From Bordetella petrii (lineage in GTDB: Bacteria; Pseudomonadota; Gammaproteobacteria; Burkholderiales; Burkholderiaceae_B), in assembly GCF_017356245.1 (NCBI RefSeq), contig NZ_JAFMZZ010000001.1, forward strand, positions 3,595,201 through 3,659,200: a DNA stretch of 64,000 bases. Reading direction: 5' to 3'. Under the pieces are notes generated by a model that saw only the letters and a program-made list of their open reading frames with translations, made no database searches and had not been told where the DNA came from. Shown piece after piece: positions 16,140-26,210 of the stretch. Each line of letters starts with the position of its first letter. The first letter of the stretch is position 1. The position numbers were made by a program, and so were the translations under genes.

Positions 16140-16373
16140 ATGAGCGAACTGACCCTGAACACCAATGCCCGCCTGACCGATGCGCTGGAACGCGACCTGC
16201 TTCGCGGCGCGATGGAAAGCCAACCGAATGCCCAACCCCTGGTGCTGCTGAAGCAGGCCGGTGCCGCGATCGCCCGCGCTGTCGGCGCCTTCGCCGACTA
16301 CGTCGCCGAAGTGCACGAAGCCATGAATCGCGCCCGCGCCGCCAGCGCCCGCTACGCCGGTTCGCAGTGGTAA
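16140..16373 (+). CDS. Small helical protein of unknown function
   Basis: 77 residues (MSELTLNTNARLTD...ARYAGSQW), predicted mostly helical, with an Ala-rich, amphipathic second half (AAIARAVGAFADYVAEVHEAMNRARAA) and no signal peptide or cysteines. A GGAGAG ribosome-binding site precedes the ATG, a strong promoter lies upstream and a strong terminator downstream, so it is a monocistronic, probably well expressed gene. I do not recognise the family. The helical, Ala-rich character would fit a small structural or DNA/protein-binding factor. Confidence 0.75.
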   Translation: MSELTLNTNARLTDALERDLLRGAMESQPNAQPLVLLKQAGAAIARAVGAFADYVAEVHEAMNRARAASARYAGSQW

Positions 16374-16442
16374 TTGCCCTCCGGCTTGCCGCCCTACCCT
16401 GAAAAGGGCCGGGCGGCAAAGCTATACGCGTCTTGCGCGTGC

Positions 16443-16487
16443 CCAAGGCGCCGCACCCCGAAGCGGGGCGCGGCGCCTTGTTGTTTC
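16443..16487 (+). terminator. Rho-independent terminator of the small-protein gene
   Basis: CAAGGCGCCGC and GCGGCGCCTTG form the outer stem, with CCCCG/CGGGG nested inside. TTGTTTC follows. The rest of 16374-16533 holds no open frame that I can support. Confidence 0.8.
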
Positions 16488-16533
16488 TGGCCGCCAGGCC
16501 ATCTTGCTGCGGCGCAATACCTAACTGTGCGCA

Positions 16534-16563
16534 TTGACAACGCACGAAGCGGCTTCCGATAAT
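16534..16563 (+). promoter_or_regulatory. Sigma-70-type promoter of the first peptide-binding-protein gene
   Basis: TTGACA (16534-16539), an 18-nt spacer and GATAAT (16558-16563). The start codon at 16644 gives a leader of about 75 nt. Confidence 0.6.
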
Positions 16564-16643
16564 CGCCCCCTTGTCACGATTGATTGCATCTGACGGCACC
16601 CTGCCGGCAGCCACGCAATCCATCCCGTCGACCCGGAGCCTTC

Positions 16644-18263
16644 ATGAAATTGCGTACTTCCCTGGCCCTGCTGGCGGCCAGCGCCGGCCTGGCCGCCGCC
16701 CCCGCCGTCCTGGCCCAGTCCCTGACCATCGCCCTGTCGTCCGAACCGACCTCTGCCGACCCGCACTATCACAAGCAGACGCAGAACGACGCGTTCGCCG
16801 CCCATGTCTACGACTCGCTGATCTACCGCGGCCCCGACATGAAGCTCAAGCCGGGCCTGGCCACGTCATGGAAGAACCTGGACGACCTGACCTGGGAGCT
16901 GAAGCTGCGCGAAGGCGTGAAGTTCTCGAACGGCGAGCCCTTCACCTCGCAGGACGTGCTGTTCTCGGTGTGCCGCACCCTGAACAACAAGACCAACATC
17001 TCGCAGTCGTACATGACGGTGACCAAGCTGCTGACCGACGTGCAGACGCCCGACGCGCACACGGTCATCCTGAAAACCGCCGAGCCCTTCCCGCTGATGC
17101 CGGCCGAACTGGCGCGGCAGCTGCCCATCATCTGGAACGGCATCGTCGAGCACGGCCCGCTGAAGTTCGCCCCCAAGGAAGGCTGCGGCGTGACCGGCCC
17201 GTGGCCCACGGTGGCCGATTTCAACAACGGCAAAGACGCCATCGGCACCGGCCCGTACAAGCTGAAATCGTACGTGAAGGGCACCGGCATCGAGCTCGAG
17301 CGCAACGAAGGCTACTGGGGCGACAAGCCGCAATGGAAAACGGTGAAATTCGTGCCCGTGCCCAACGCCGGCCCGCGCCTGACCGGCCTGCTGTCGGGCG
17401 ACTTCGACGTCATCGAGAACCCGGCCGCGCGCGACTTGCCGCGCCTGAAGGAAAACGGCAATTTCGGCTACGTGGCCACGCCCTCGACCCGCCTGGTCTT
17501 CTTCCAGCCCGACGTGGGCCGCAACCCCAGCCCGTTCGTCAAGAGCCCCGACGGCAAGAACCCGCTGCAGGACCTGCGCGTGCGCCGTGCCATCAACATG
17601 GCCATCGACCGCAAGACCATCAATGCGCGCATCATGGACGGCCTGGCGACCCCGGCCTACCAGTACATGCCCGACGGCATGTTCGGCGCGCTGCCCAAGG
17701 CGCCCGAGATCAAGTACGACCCGGAAGGTGCCAAGAAGCTGCTGGCCGAGGCCGGCTACCCCGATGGCTTCGAACTGACCCTGTCGTCCACCAACAACCG
17801 CTACGTGAACGACGGCCAGGTGACGCAGGCCGTGGCCCAGTACCTGTCGCGCATCGGCATCAAGACCCACGTCGACGCAATGACCGCCTCGATCTACTTC
17901 CCCAAGCGCGCCAAGCGCGAGTTCAGCTTCGCCATGGGCGGCTGGCCGGCCGAAACCGGCGAAGCGTCGGCGCTGTTCCAGCTGTGGGTCGCCTCGACCG
18001 ACTCGGCCCGCAGCCTGGGCACCAGCAACTACGGCGGCTTCTCGAACGCCGAGTTCGACAAGGTGTACGAGCAGGCCATCGTGACGGTCGACCCGGAAAA
18101 GCGCGAGAAGCTGCTGCAGCAGTCCACGCAGATCGCCCTGGACAACCTGCCGCTGATTCCGCTGCACTTCGAAAGCAGCATCTGGGCGTTCCGCAAGGGC
18201 CTCACCTACGAAGGCCGGCGCGACCAGTACACGCTGGCCATGTCGGTGCATTCGGCGAAGTAA
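16644..18263 (+). CDS. Peptide-type ABC transporter substrate-binding protein, copy A (SBP family 5)
   Basis: 539 residues from the ATG at 16644 (MKLRTSLALLAASAGLAAAPAVLAQS), a Sec signal peptide cleaved after VLA. Family-5 signatures follow: EPTSADPHYH, PGLATSWKNLDDLTWELKLREGVKFSNGEPF and GTGPYKLKSYVKGTGIELERNEGYWG. Two cysteines, 110 and 181 (FSVCRTLNN and EGCGVTGPWP), are conserved in the second copy at 20653 and may form a disulfide. It delivers a peptide or a peptide-like solute to a Dpp-type permease. It stands apart from that permease operon, behind its own promoter and ending at a twin-hairpin repeat, yet by eye about two thirds of its residues match copy B. Confidence 0.94.
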   Translation: MKLRTSLALLAASAGLAAAPAVLAQSLTIALSSEPTSADPHYHKQTQNDAFAAHVYDSLIYRGPDMKLKPGLATSWKNLDDLTWELKLREGVKFSNGEPFTSQDVLFSVCRTLNNKTNISQSYMTVTKLLTDVQTPDAHTVILKTAEPFPLMPAELARQLPIIWNGIVEHGPLKFAPKEGCGVTGPWPTVADFNNGKDAIGTGPYKLKSYVKGTGIELERNEGYWGDKPQWKTVKFVPVPNAGPRLTGLLSGDFDVIENPAARDLPRLKENGNFGYVATPSTRLVFFQPDVGRNPSPFVKSPDGKNPLQDLRVRRAINMAIDRKTINARIMDGLATPAYQYMPDGMFGALPKAPEIKYDPEGAKKLLAEAGYPDGFELTLSSTNNRYVNDGQVTQAVAQYLSRIGIKTHVDAMTASIYFPKRAKREFSFAMGGWPAETGEASALFQLWVASTDSARSLGTSNYGGFSNAEFDKVYEQAIVTVDPEKREKLLQQSTQIALDNLPLIPLHFESSIWAFRKGLTYEGRRDQYTLAMSVHSAK

Positions 18264-18287
18264 GCGCCGCCGGGCAGATCGGGGCAA

Positions 18288-18379
18288 GGTGTCCGACTCC
18301 CGGCAGGGTGTCGGACACCGAAGTGTGCGCAGGCCGCCTCAACAGAACGGTGTCTGACACCCTGCGGGAGTCAGACACC
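18288..18379. repeat. Twin-hairpin dispersed repeat, copy 2
   Basis: Left hairpin 18288-18319 (stem GGTGTCCGAC / GTCGGACACC, 12-nt loop), a 29-nt core 18320-18348, and right hairpin 18349-18379 (stem GGTGTCTGAC / GTCAGACACC, 11-nt loop). The core begins GAAGTGTGC and ends TCAACAGAAC, matching the reverse complement of the core in copy 5. A CTTTTCTTTTTC run follows the right arm. The element lies between the binding-protein gene and the convergent LysR gene. Confidence 0.93.
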
Positions 18380-18393
18380 TTTTCTTTTTCCGT

Positions 18394-19302
18394 CTACGGC
18401 AAAGTCGCCTCGACTTCGTCGATGCGCGCCTTCAGGTGTTCGATGAAGCGCGCCACGCCGGGCGGCAGCAGCCGCCCTTCCATGGTCTGGATCTGCAGAT
18501 TGCGCGATTGCAGTTCGGCACTGACCACGGGCCGCGCCACCAGGCCGTCCTGCGCCAGGCGCCAGGCCACCGAAATATAGCCGGCGAACATCACGGCGTT
18601 GGAATGGCGCACGAAGCCATGCAGCGCCGGTGAATAATTCGAGATCAGCGCCGCCTGCAGCTGCATGTCTTCCAGCGCGCAGGTGCGGTTGAGCAGGCGC
18701 CGCGCCGTGCTTTTGTCGTCGGTCAGCGCCAGCGGATAGGCCAGCACGTCTTCCAGGCACAGGCGGCTGCGTCCGGCCAGCGGGTGGGTGGCCGCCATCA
18801 CCGCATAGACCGGCGCGCGCCAGGAGTGCAGCACCGCCACGCCCTGGGCCGGCTCGACGTTGAACGACACCGACACGTCGATATCGCCGCTGGCGATCTG
18901 CCGCATGGACTCGGGAGGCGTCAGCACGTGCAGCGAGAACCGCGTGCGCGGGTGCTGCTGCCGGAAATCCACCATGGCCACCGGCAGGAAGCCCTGCGCG
19001 GGCCCTTCCGACGCCCCCACCCGGATCTCGTCATGCGGCGTGCCTTGCAGGCCGGCGATCTGCCTCAGCACTTCATCCGATTCCAGCAGGGTGCGCCGCG
19101 CATGCGCCAGCAGCAGCCGCCCGGCCTGGCTCAGGGCCATGCCGCGCGGCGCCCGCTCGAACAGCGGCGCGCCCACCTCTTCCTCCAGGCGGGCGATCTG
19201 GCGGCTGATGGCCGATACCGCCACGTGCAACTGCTTCGAGGCGCCGCTCAGACTGCCGGCCTGGGCCACCGCCACGAAGTACTTCAGCGAAATTCCATGC
19301 AT
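18394..19302 (-). CDS. LysR-family transcriptional regulator
   Basis: 302 residues from the ATG at 19302. The N-terminal winged helix-turn-helix reads LKYFVAVAQAGSLSGASKQLHVAVSAISRQIARLEEEVGAPLFERAPRGMALSQAGR (given here only as the recognisable stretch), and the rest is the periplasmic-binding-protein-like effector domain. It is placed between the two binding-protein genes and transcribed away from the aspartoacylase-like gene, so it most likely controls the peptide/hydrolase operon starting at 19610 and perhaps copy A. An inverted repeat at 19355-19371 lies in the divergent gap. Confidence 0.92.
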   Translation of the reverse strand: MHGISLKYFVAVAQAGSLSGASKQLHVAVSAISRQIARLEEEVGAPLFERAPRGMALSQAGRLLLAHARRTLLESDEVLRQIAGLQGTPHDEIRVGASEGPAQGFLPVAMVDFRQQHPRTRFSLHVLTPPESMRQIASGDIDVSVSFNVEPAQGVAVLHSWRAPVYAVMAATHPLAGRSRLCLEDVLAYPLALTDDKSTARRLLNRTCALEDMQLQAALISNYSPALHGFVRHSNAVMFAGYISVAWRLAQDGLVARPVVSAELQSRNLQIQTMEGRLLPPGVARFIEHLKARIDEVEATLP

Positions 19303-19354
19303 GGTGTCGTACCCATCCCGTGGGGCCGGCCGGGGGCATGGCCCATTGCGTTGC

Positions 19355-19371
19355 TTTGCCAAAAAGGCAAA
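19355..19371. promoter_or_regulatory. Candidate LysR binding site
   Basis: TTTGCC-AAAAA-GGCAAA is a perfect 6-bp inverted repeat with a 5-nt centre and contains the T-N11-A spacing typical of LysR-type sites. It lies 53 bp upstream of the LysR start. The remaining 240 bp to the next gene (19610) hold a short AT-rich patch near 19375-19400, likely the promoter zone, and no supported gene. Confidence 0.5.
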
Positions 19372-19609
19372 TAGTGTCTCAAATATTCTAATTGCCGAGA
19401 AAGCTGACCCGCTCCTAGAATCTGCCTCAAGATAAGAATCGGCATCGCGCCAGCCTCGCAGCTGGCGGCTCGCCCAGGGGGAAATGTGTTCCTGGCTGCC
19501 AAACGGCCCGCCGTCGCCCGGCGGCCCCGCCTCCTGCGCGCGCTGCGCTGCGTGCCGCCGCGCCCTGCGCCGCCGGCGTGCCGATGTGTCCCTTGTTTGT
19601 GGAGCGCCC

Positions 19610-20593
19610 ATGTCTACGCCTGATGCCGCAGCCCCGCTGCGCCCGTTTGAACTCGCCTGTCCGGATTTGTCGGCCGAGCGCCTGGGCAACACCGACACGC
19701 CGGGCGTGTGGCACTTCGATTCGGGCGCGCCGGGCAGGCACGTGATGCTGACGGCGCTGATCCACGGCAACGAACTGTGCGGCGCCTGGGCCCTGAAAAC
19801 ACTGCTGGCCAGCGGACTGCGGCCGCGCCATGGCGCGCTGACACTGGCGTTCTGCAACCTGGCGGCCTTCGACCGCTTCGACCCCGCCAACTACCTGCCG
19901 GCGCGCTTTGTCGACGAAGACATGAACCGGGTCTGGAGCGACGACAAGCTGGCCGACCCGTCCTCCCAGGAACGCCGGCGCGCCGCCGCGCTGCGGCCCT
20001 GGGTGGCCCGGGCCGACTGGCTGATGGACTTCCATTCGATGAGCAATTCCGACGTGCCGCTGCAGCTCACCGGCCTGCAGCCACGCAACATCGAACTGGC
20101 GCTGCAGCTGGGCACGCCGGCCAACATCATCGCCGACGCCGGCCATGCCGCCGGCGTGCGCATGCGCGACTACGGCCGCTTCGGCGCCGGCGGCGGCGAC
20201 GGCACGCGCTCGCTGCTGATCGAATGCGGCTTTCACGGCGCGCCGCAGGCGCGCGACGTGGCGATAGACCAGATGGCCCGCTTCCTGGTGGCTGCCGGCA
20301 CGTTCGCGCGCGACGACCTGCCCGCCGATTGGTTCGCGCCCGATGCGCCGCGCCAGCAGGCGCTGCGCGTCACGCATGCCATTGCCGCCCAGAGCGCCGA
20401 CGTGCGCTTCGCGCAACGCTGGCGCGGGCTGGAACAGCTGCCGCGGGCCGGCACGCTGCTGGGCTGGAATGCCGGCGAACCCTTCGTCACCCCGTACGAC
20501 GACTGCGTGCTGATCATGCCGTCGCTGGCCAATGTGCGCCCGGGCGTGACCGTGCTGCGCCTGGCCCAGCCCATCGCCCAGGCCGGCGGCTGA
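19610..20593 (+). CDS. Succinylglutamate desuccinylase/aspartoacylase-family zinc hydrolase
   Basis: 327 residues from the ATG at 19610, preceded by GGAG. The zinc-binding H-x-x-E is in TALIHGNELCGAWAL. The third ligand His lies in WLMDFHSMSNSD, and the catalytic Glu in LLIECGFHGAPQ. These are the motifs of the M14-related AstE/ASPA family, which removes acyl groups from N-acyl amino acids such as N-succinylglutamate or N-acetylaspartate. The C-terminal beta domain follows (AGTLLGWNAGEPFVTPYDDCVLIMPS). It is the first gene of the run that continues with binding protein B and the permease, suggesting that the imported solute is an N-acylated amino acid or peptide (inference). Confidence 0.88.
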   Translation: MSTPDAAAPLRPFELACPDLSAERLGNTDTPGVWHFDSGAPGRHVMLTALIHGNELCGAWALKTLLASGLRPRHGALTLAFCNLAAFDRFDPANYLPARFVDEDMNRVWSDDKLADPSSQERRRAAALRPWVARADWLMDFHSMSNSDVPLQLTGLQPRNIELALQLGTPANIIADAGHAAGVRMRDYGRFGAGGGDGTRSLLIECGFHGAPQARDVAIDQMARFLVAAGTFARDDLPADWFAPDAPRQQALRVTHAIAAQSADVRFAQRWRGLEQLPRAGTLLGWNAGEPFVTPYDDCVLIMPSLANVRPGVTVLRLAQPIAQAGG

Positions 20594-20652
20594 GCCTCCC
20601 TGATTTCGCGGTACCGACAACGAAAGCCCTACGCTCCCAGGAGAAAACATCC

Positions 20653-22275
20653 ATGCACGCTTCCTGCATCCGCGCGGCGGCCCTGGCCGCGCTGTTCGGC
20701 CTGGCCGCCGGCGCGCACGCCCAGTCGCTGAAAATCGCGCTGGCATCCGAGCCCACGGCCATGGACCCGCACTACCACCAGGCCACGCCCAACAACGCGA
20801 TGGCTTCGCAGATCTTCGAGACCCTGGTGGCGCAGGACGCCAAGATGAGCCTGATCCCCGGACTGGCCACGTCGTGGAAAGCGCTGGACGACACCACCTG
20901 GGAATTCAAGCTGCGCGAAGGCGTGAAGTTCTCGAACGGCCAGCCCCTGACCCCGCAGGACGTGATCTTCACCTTCTGCCGCGTGATGAACAATGAAGAA
21001 TCCATCGCCGGTTCGTATGCCGCGGTGGTGCAGAAATTCGCCAGCGTCGAAGCCACCGATGCCCACACGCTGCGCATCAAGACACTCAAGCCCTACCCGC
21101 TGCTGGCCAACGACCTGACCCGCACCGGCATTCTGTGGAGCGGCATCGTCGAGCACGGCCCCATCAGCTTCGACCTGGACAAGAAGTGCGGCGTAACCGG
21201 CCCCTGGCCCAGGGTGGCCGACTTCAATAGCGGCAAGAACACCATCGGCACCGGCCCCTACAAGTTCAAATCGTATGTGAAAGGCACCGGCATCGAGCTG
21301 GAACGCAACGACGGCTACTGGGGCAGCAAGCCCGAATGGCGCGACGTCGCCTTCGTGCCGGTGCCCAATGCCGGCCCGCGTCTGACCGGCCTGCTGGCCG
21401 GCGACTTCGACGTGATCGAAAGCCCCGCCGCCCGCGACGTGCAGCGCATCAAGAGCACGCCGGGCTTCGGCTATGTGGTCACGCCCTCGGTGCGCGTGGT
21501 GTACTTCCAGTTCGACGTAGGCCGCGACGCCACCCCGCTGGTCAAGGCGCCCAACGGCAAGAACCCGCTGCAGGACGTGCGCGTGCGGCGCGCCATCAGC
21601 ATGGCCATCGACCGCAAGACCATCGTGGCGCGCATCATGGACGGCATGGCCACGCCGGCCAACCAGTTCCTGCCCGACGGCATGTTCGGCACCCTGCCGC
21701 ATCCGCCGGAACTGAAATACGACCCCGCCGGCGCCAAAAAACTGCTGGCCGAGGCCGGCTACCCCGATGGCTTCGAAATGACGCTGTCGTCCACCAACGA
21801 CCGCTACATCAATGACGGCCAGATCACCCAGGCCGTGGCGCAGTACCTGTCGCGCGTGGGCATCAAGGCGCATGTCGACGCCATGACCCGCTCGGTGTAC
21901 TTCCCCAAGCGCGCCAAGCGCGAATTCAGCTTCGCCATGGGCGGCTGGTCGTCGGAAACCGGCGAGGCCTCGTCGTTCCTGCAGTACTGGGTAACCTCGT
22001 ACGCTCCCGAACTGGGCATGGGCACCAGCAACTACGGCCGCTACTCCAACCCCGAGCTGGACAAGATCTTCCGCCAGGCCGTCACCACGGTGGACGACGC
22101 CAAGCGGGAAAAACTGCTGCAGCAGGCCCTGACCATCGCCCTGGCCGACCTGCCCAGCATCCCGCTGCATTTCGAAAGCAGCATCTGGGCGTTCCGCAAG
22201 GGGCTGACCTACGAAGGCCGCGCGGACCAGTACACTCTCGCCTCGTCAGTCAAATCGGTCAAATCGGCCCCATAG
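20653..22275 (+). CDS. Peptide-type ABC transporter substrate-binding protein, copy B (SBP family 5)
   Basis: 540 residues from the ATG at 20653, with a CCAGGAGAAAA ribosome-binding site. The signal peptide is MHASCIRAAALAALFGLAAGAHA, then QSLKIALASEPTAMDPHYH. It is closely related to copy A along its whole length, including the paired cysteines (109 in FTFCRVMNN, 179 in KKCGVTGPWP) and the identical block HFESSIWAFRKGLTYEGR near the C-terminus. This copy lies in the operon with the permease and ATPase genes, so it is the presumed main receptor. The differences between the two copies probably tune ligand range. Confidence 0.95.
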   Translation: MHASCIRAAALAALFGLAAGAHAQSLKIALASEPTAMDPHYHQATPNNAMASQIFETLVAQDAKMSLIPGLATSWKALDDTTWEFKLREGVKFSNGQPLTPQDVIFTFCRVMNNEESIAGSYAAVVQKFASVEATDAHTLRIKTLKPYPLLANDLTRTGILWSGIVEHGPISFDLDKKCGVTGPWPRVADFNSGKNTIGTGPYKFKSYVKGTGIELERNDGYWGSKPEWRDVAFVPVPNAGPRLTGLLAGDFDVIESPAARDVQRIKSTPGFGYVVTPSVRVVYFQFDVGRDATPLVKAPNGKNPLQDVRVRRAISMAIDRKTIVARIMDGMATPANQFLPDGMFGTLPHPPELKYDPAGAKKLLAEAGYPDGFEMTLSSTNDRYINDGQITQAVAQYLSRVGIKAHVDAMTRSVYFPKRAKREFSFAMGGWSSETGEASSFLQYWVTSYAPELGMGTSNYGRYSNPELDKIFRQAVTTVDDAKREKLLQQALTIALADLPSIPLHFESSIWAFRKGLTYEGRADQYTLASSVKSVKSAP

Positions 22276-22317
22276 GGCCGGCCGGTTGTTTTCGCAAGAC
22301 CCCAAGGAACGCACAAC

Positions 22318-23295
22318 GTGGTTTTGTTTACCCTGCGCAGGCTGATCCAGAGCCTGTTCGTGATGCTGGCCGTATCGGTCGTGGTGTTTTTCGCGGTATA
22401 TGCCGTGGGCGACCCGATCGAGCTGCTGGTCAGCCCCGAGGCAACGGTGGAGGCCCGCGCGGCCACCATCGCCCGCCTGGGGCTCGACCAGCCCATCTGG
22501 CAGCAGTATTTCACCTTCCTGTGGCGCGCCCTGCACGGCGACCTCGGCACGTCTTTCGTGCACGGCATCCCGGCCATCGAGCTGATCGTGCAGCGCATTC
22601 CCGCCACGTTCGAACTGGTGGTGGTGGCCATCACCCTGACCTGTCTGATCGGCATTCCGCTCGGGCTGGTGGCCGGCCTGTACCGCGACCGCGTGCTGGG
22701 CCGGGGCATCATGGCGACCTCGGTGCTGGGCTTCTCGCTGCCCAATTTCTGGCAGGGCATGATGCTGATCCTGCTGTTCGCCGTGTGGCTGGGCTGGCTG
22801 CCCGCCTCGGGGCGCGGCGACACGGTCAGCGTGCTGGGCGTGCCGCTATCGATCCTGACCGCCGATGGCTGGTCGCACGTGATCATGCCGGCGGTCAATC
22901 TGGCGCTGGCCAACATCGCCCTGGTGCTGCGCCTGACCGCCACCGGCGTGGCCGAGGCCCAGTCGCAGGAATACGTGAAATTCGCGCGCGCCAAGGGCGT
23001 GCGTCCCGGGCGCATCGTGCGCCGGCACATCCTGCGCAATATCCTGATTCCGGTCGTCACGGTGGTGGGCATGGAATTCGGCAGCCTGATCGCCTATTCC
23101 ACCATCACCGAAACCGTGTTCGCCTGGCCCGGCATGGGCAAGCTGCTGATCGACAGCGTCTACCAGCTGGACCGTCCGGTGGTGGTGGCCTACGTGATGC
23201 TGGTGACGCTGATCTTCGTGATCGTCAATTTCATCGTCGATATTCTCTATGCCGCGCTCGACCCGCGCGTGCAGCTTGTCGCTCCCGCCCAGTAA
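22318..23295 (+). CDS. Peptide-type ABC transporter permease, DppB-like
   Basis: 325 residues from a GTG start at 22318, 42 bp after binding protein B. Six hydrophobic segments. The N-terminal helix ends in a DPIELLVSPEATVEARAATIARLGLDQPIW loop typical of DppB/OppB proteins. The EAA cytoplasmic loop EYVKFARAKGVRPGRIVRRHILRN contacts the ATPase. It forms the inner-membrane channel with the following DppC-like subunit. Confidence 0.95.
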   Translation: MVLFTLRRLIQSLFVMLAVSVVVFFAVYAVGDPIELLVSPEATVEARAATIARLGLDQPIWQQYFTFLWRALHGDLGTSFVHGIPAIELIVQRIPATFELVVVAITLTCLIGIPLGLVAGLYRDRVLGRGIMATSVLGFSLPNFWQGMMLILLFAVWLGWLPASGRGDTVSVLGVPLSILTADGWSHVIMPAVNLALANIALVLRLTATGVAEAQSQEYVKFARAKGVRPGRIVRRHILRNILIPVVTVVGMEFGSLIAYSTITETVFAWPGMGKLLIDSVYQLDRPVVVAYVMLVTLIFVIVNFIVDILYAALDPRVQLVAPAQ

Positions 23296-23299
23296 CGCC

Positions 23300-24220
23300 A
23301 TGGCTCATTCTTCCTCCAACGGCCGCACGCGCACCATCCAGCCACTGGCTGAAACCCCGCGCCGCGCCGCCATCCTGAAAAAACTGCGCAGCCGCCCCAC
23401 CGTGACGGGTTCGGCCATCGCGCTGGCCATCCTGATCGTGGTGGTGCTGGCCGCCCCGTTCTTCGCGCCGCAGAACCCCTACGACCTCGCCAACCTCAAT
23501 CTGCTCGACGGCCGCCTGCCGCCGGGAGCCGCCTCGATGGACGGCAAGGTGTACCTGCTGGGCACCGACGACCAGGGCCGCGACATGTTCAGCGCCATTC
23601 TGTATGGCCTGCGCATCAGCCTGATGGTGGGCCTGTCGGCCGTGGGGCTGGCCACCGCCATCGGCAGCATGGCCGGGCTGGTGGCCGCCTATGTCGGCGG
23701 TTTTGTCGACACCGTGCTGATGCGCATTGTCGATTTCATCCTGGGGTTCCCCACCATCCTGGTGGCGCTGGTGCTGCTGGCCATGATGGGCCGCGGCGTC
23801 GACAAGGTGATCCTGGCGCTGGTGGTGGTGCAATGGGCGCACTACGCGCGCATCATGCGCGGCCGCGCGCTGCAGGAACGCCGCAAAGAATACGTCGAGG
23901 CGGCCGCCAACCTGGGCTTTCCCGCCTGGCGCATCATGCTGTTCCACCTGCTGCCCAACTGCCTGGGGCCGGTGATGGTGTTCGCCACCATCCAGATCGC
24001 CACCGCCATCGCGCTGGAAGCCACGCTGTCGTTCCTGGGAGTGGGCGTGCCCATTACCGAGCCGTCGCTGGGCCTGCTGATCGCCAACGGCTTCCAGTAC
24101 CTGCTGTCGGGCGACTACTGGATCAGCATGTTCCCGGGCGTGGCCCTGCTGCTGCTGATCCTTACCATCAACATCGTGGGCGACCGCCTGCGCGAAGCCC
24201 TGGACCCGCGACGAGCATGA
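23300..24220 (+). CDS. Peptide-type ABC transporter permease, DppC-like
   Basis: 306 residues starting at 23300, four bases after the previous stop. The N-terminal cytoplasmic stretch and first helix ([19 protein letters not shown]) precede the periplasmic DppC signature [26 protein letters not shown]. The EAA loop is [24 protein letters not shown]. Its stop overlaps the start of the next gene (ATGA). It pairs with the DppB-like subunit. Confidence 0.95.
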   Translation: MAHSSSNGRTRTIQPLAETPRRAAILKKLRSRPTVTGSAIALAILIVVVLAAPFFAPQNPYDLANLNLLDGRLPPGAASMDGKVYLLGTDDQGRDMFSAILYGLRISLMVGLSAVGLATAIGSMAGLVAAYVGGFVDTVLMRIVDFILGFPTILVALVLLAMMGRGVDKVILALVVVQWAHYARIMRGRALQERRKEYVEAAANLGFPAWRIMLFHLLPNCLGPVMVFATIQIATAIALEATLSFLGVGVPITEPSLGLLIANGFQYLLSGDYWISMFPGVALLLLILTINIVGDRLREALDPRRA

Positions 24221-25196
24221 GCGACGTAATCCTGCAGGTGCGCGGGCTGCGCACCGCCTTCCACACCGAAGCCGGCGCCTGGCCGGCGGTCGACGGCGTC
24301 GACCTCACTGTGCGCCGCGGCGAGATCCTGGGCCTGGTCGGCGAATCCGGTTCGGGCAAATCGGTTACCGGCTTTTCGCTGCTGGGCCTGATCGACCCGC
24401 CGGGCGAAGTCGTGTCCGGCGAGATCCTGTTCAAGGGACAAGACCTGCGCAAGCTCGACGAAGAAGGCATGCGCCGCCTGCGCGGCAACCGCATCGCCAT
24501 GATCTTCCAGGACCCGCTGATGACGCTGAACCCGGTGCTGCGCATCGGCGAACAGATGATGGAAGCCATCCTCACGCACGAAAACGTGCCGGCCGCCCAG
24601 GCGCGCGAGCGCTGCCGCGAGGCCCTGGCCATGGTGGGCATTCCCGCCCCCGAAAAGCGCCTGGACAGCTATCCGCACGAATTCTCGGGCGGCATGCGCC
24701 AGCGGGTGGCGATCGCCATCGCCATGCTGAACAATCCCGACCTGATCATCTGCGACGAGCCCACCACGGCGCTGGACGTGACCATCCAGGGGCAGATCCT
24801 GTACCGCATGCAGGAAATCTGCCGCAAGCACGATACCGCCCTCATCTGGATCACCCACGACCTGGGCGTGGTGGCCGAGCTGGCCGACCACGTGGCCGTG
24901 ATGTATGCCGGGCGCATCGTCGAGGCCGGCCCGGTCGAGCAGGTGCTCGACGCGCCGCGCCATCCGTATACCCGCGGCCTGCTCGACTCGATGCCCGGCA
25001 ATACCGCGCCCGGCGCGCGCCTGCACCAGATCGAGGGCATGGCCCCCAGCCTGGCGGGGCGGCCCGCCGGCTGTGCGTTCCGCCCGCGCTGCCCCAGCGC
25101 CATCACACGCTGCGCCGAACAGGCTCCTGCCGCCGTGCAGGAAGGCCCGCGCAGTTTCCGCTGCTACGTACCGATCGCCCGCGAGACCGCTACCGC

Positions 25197-25200
<4 letters not shown>
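24217..25200 (+). CDS. Peptide-type ABC transporter ATP-binding subunit, DppD-like
   Basis: 327 residues. Walker A is [11 protein letters not shown], the signature motif [15 protein letters not shown], and Walker [15 protein letters not shown], with the switch His in WITHDLG. The C-terminal oligopeptide-transporter extension carries cysteines in [19 protein letters not shown], the family's iron-sulfur/zinc-type motif. Overlaps of four bases on both sides tie it tightly into the operon. Confidence 0.95.
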
Positions 25201-26198
<998 letters not shown>

Positions 26199-26210
26199 AT
26201 CCGCCCCGCC

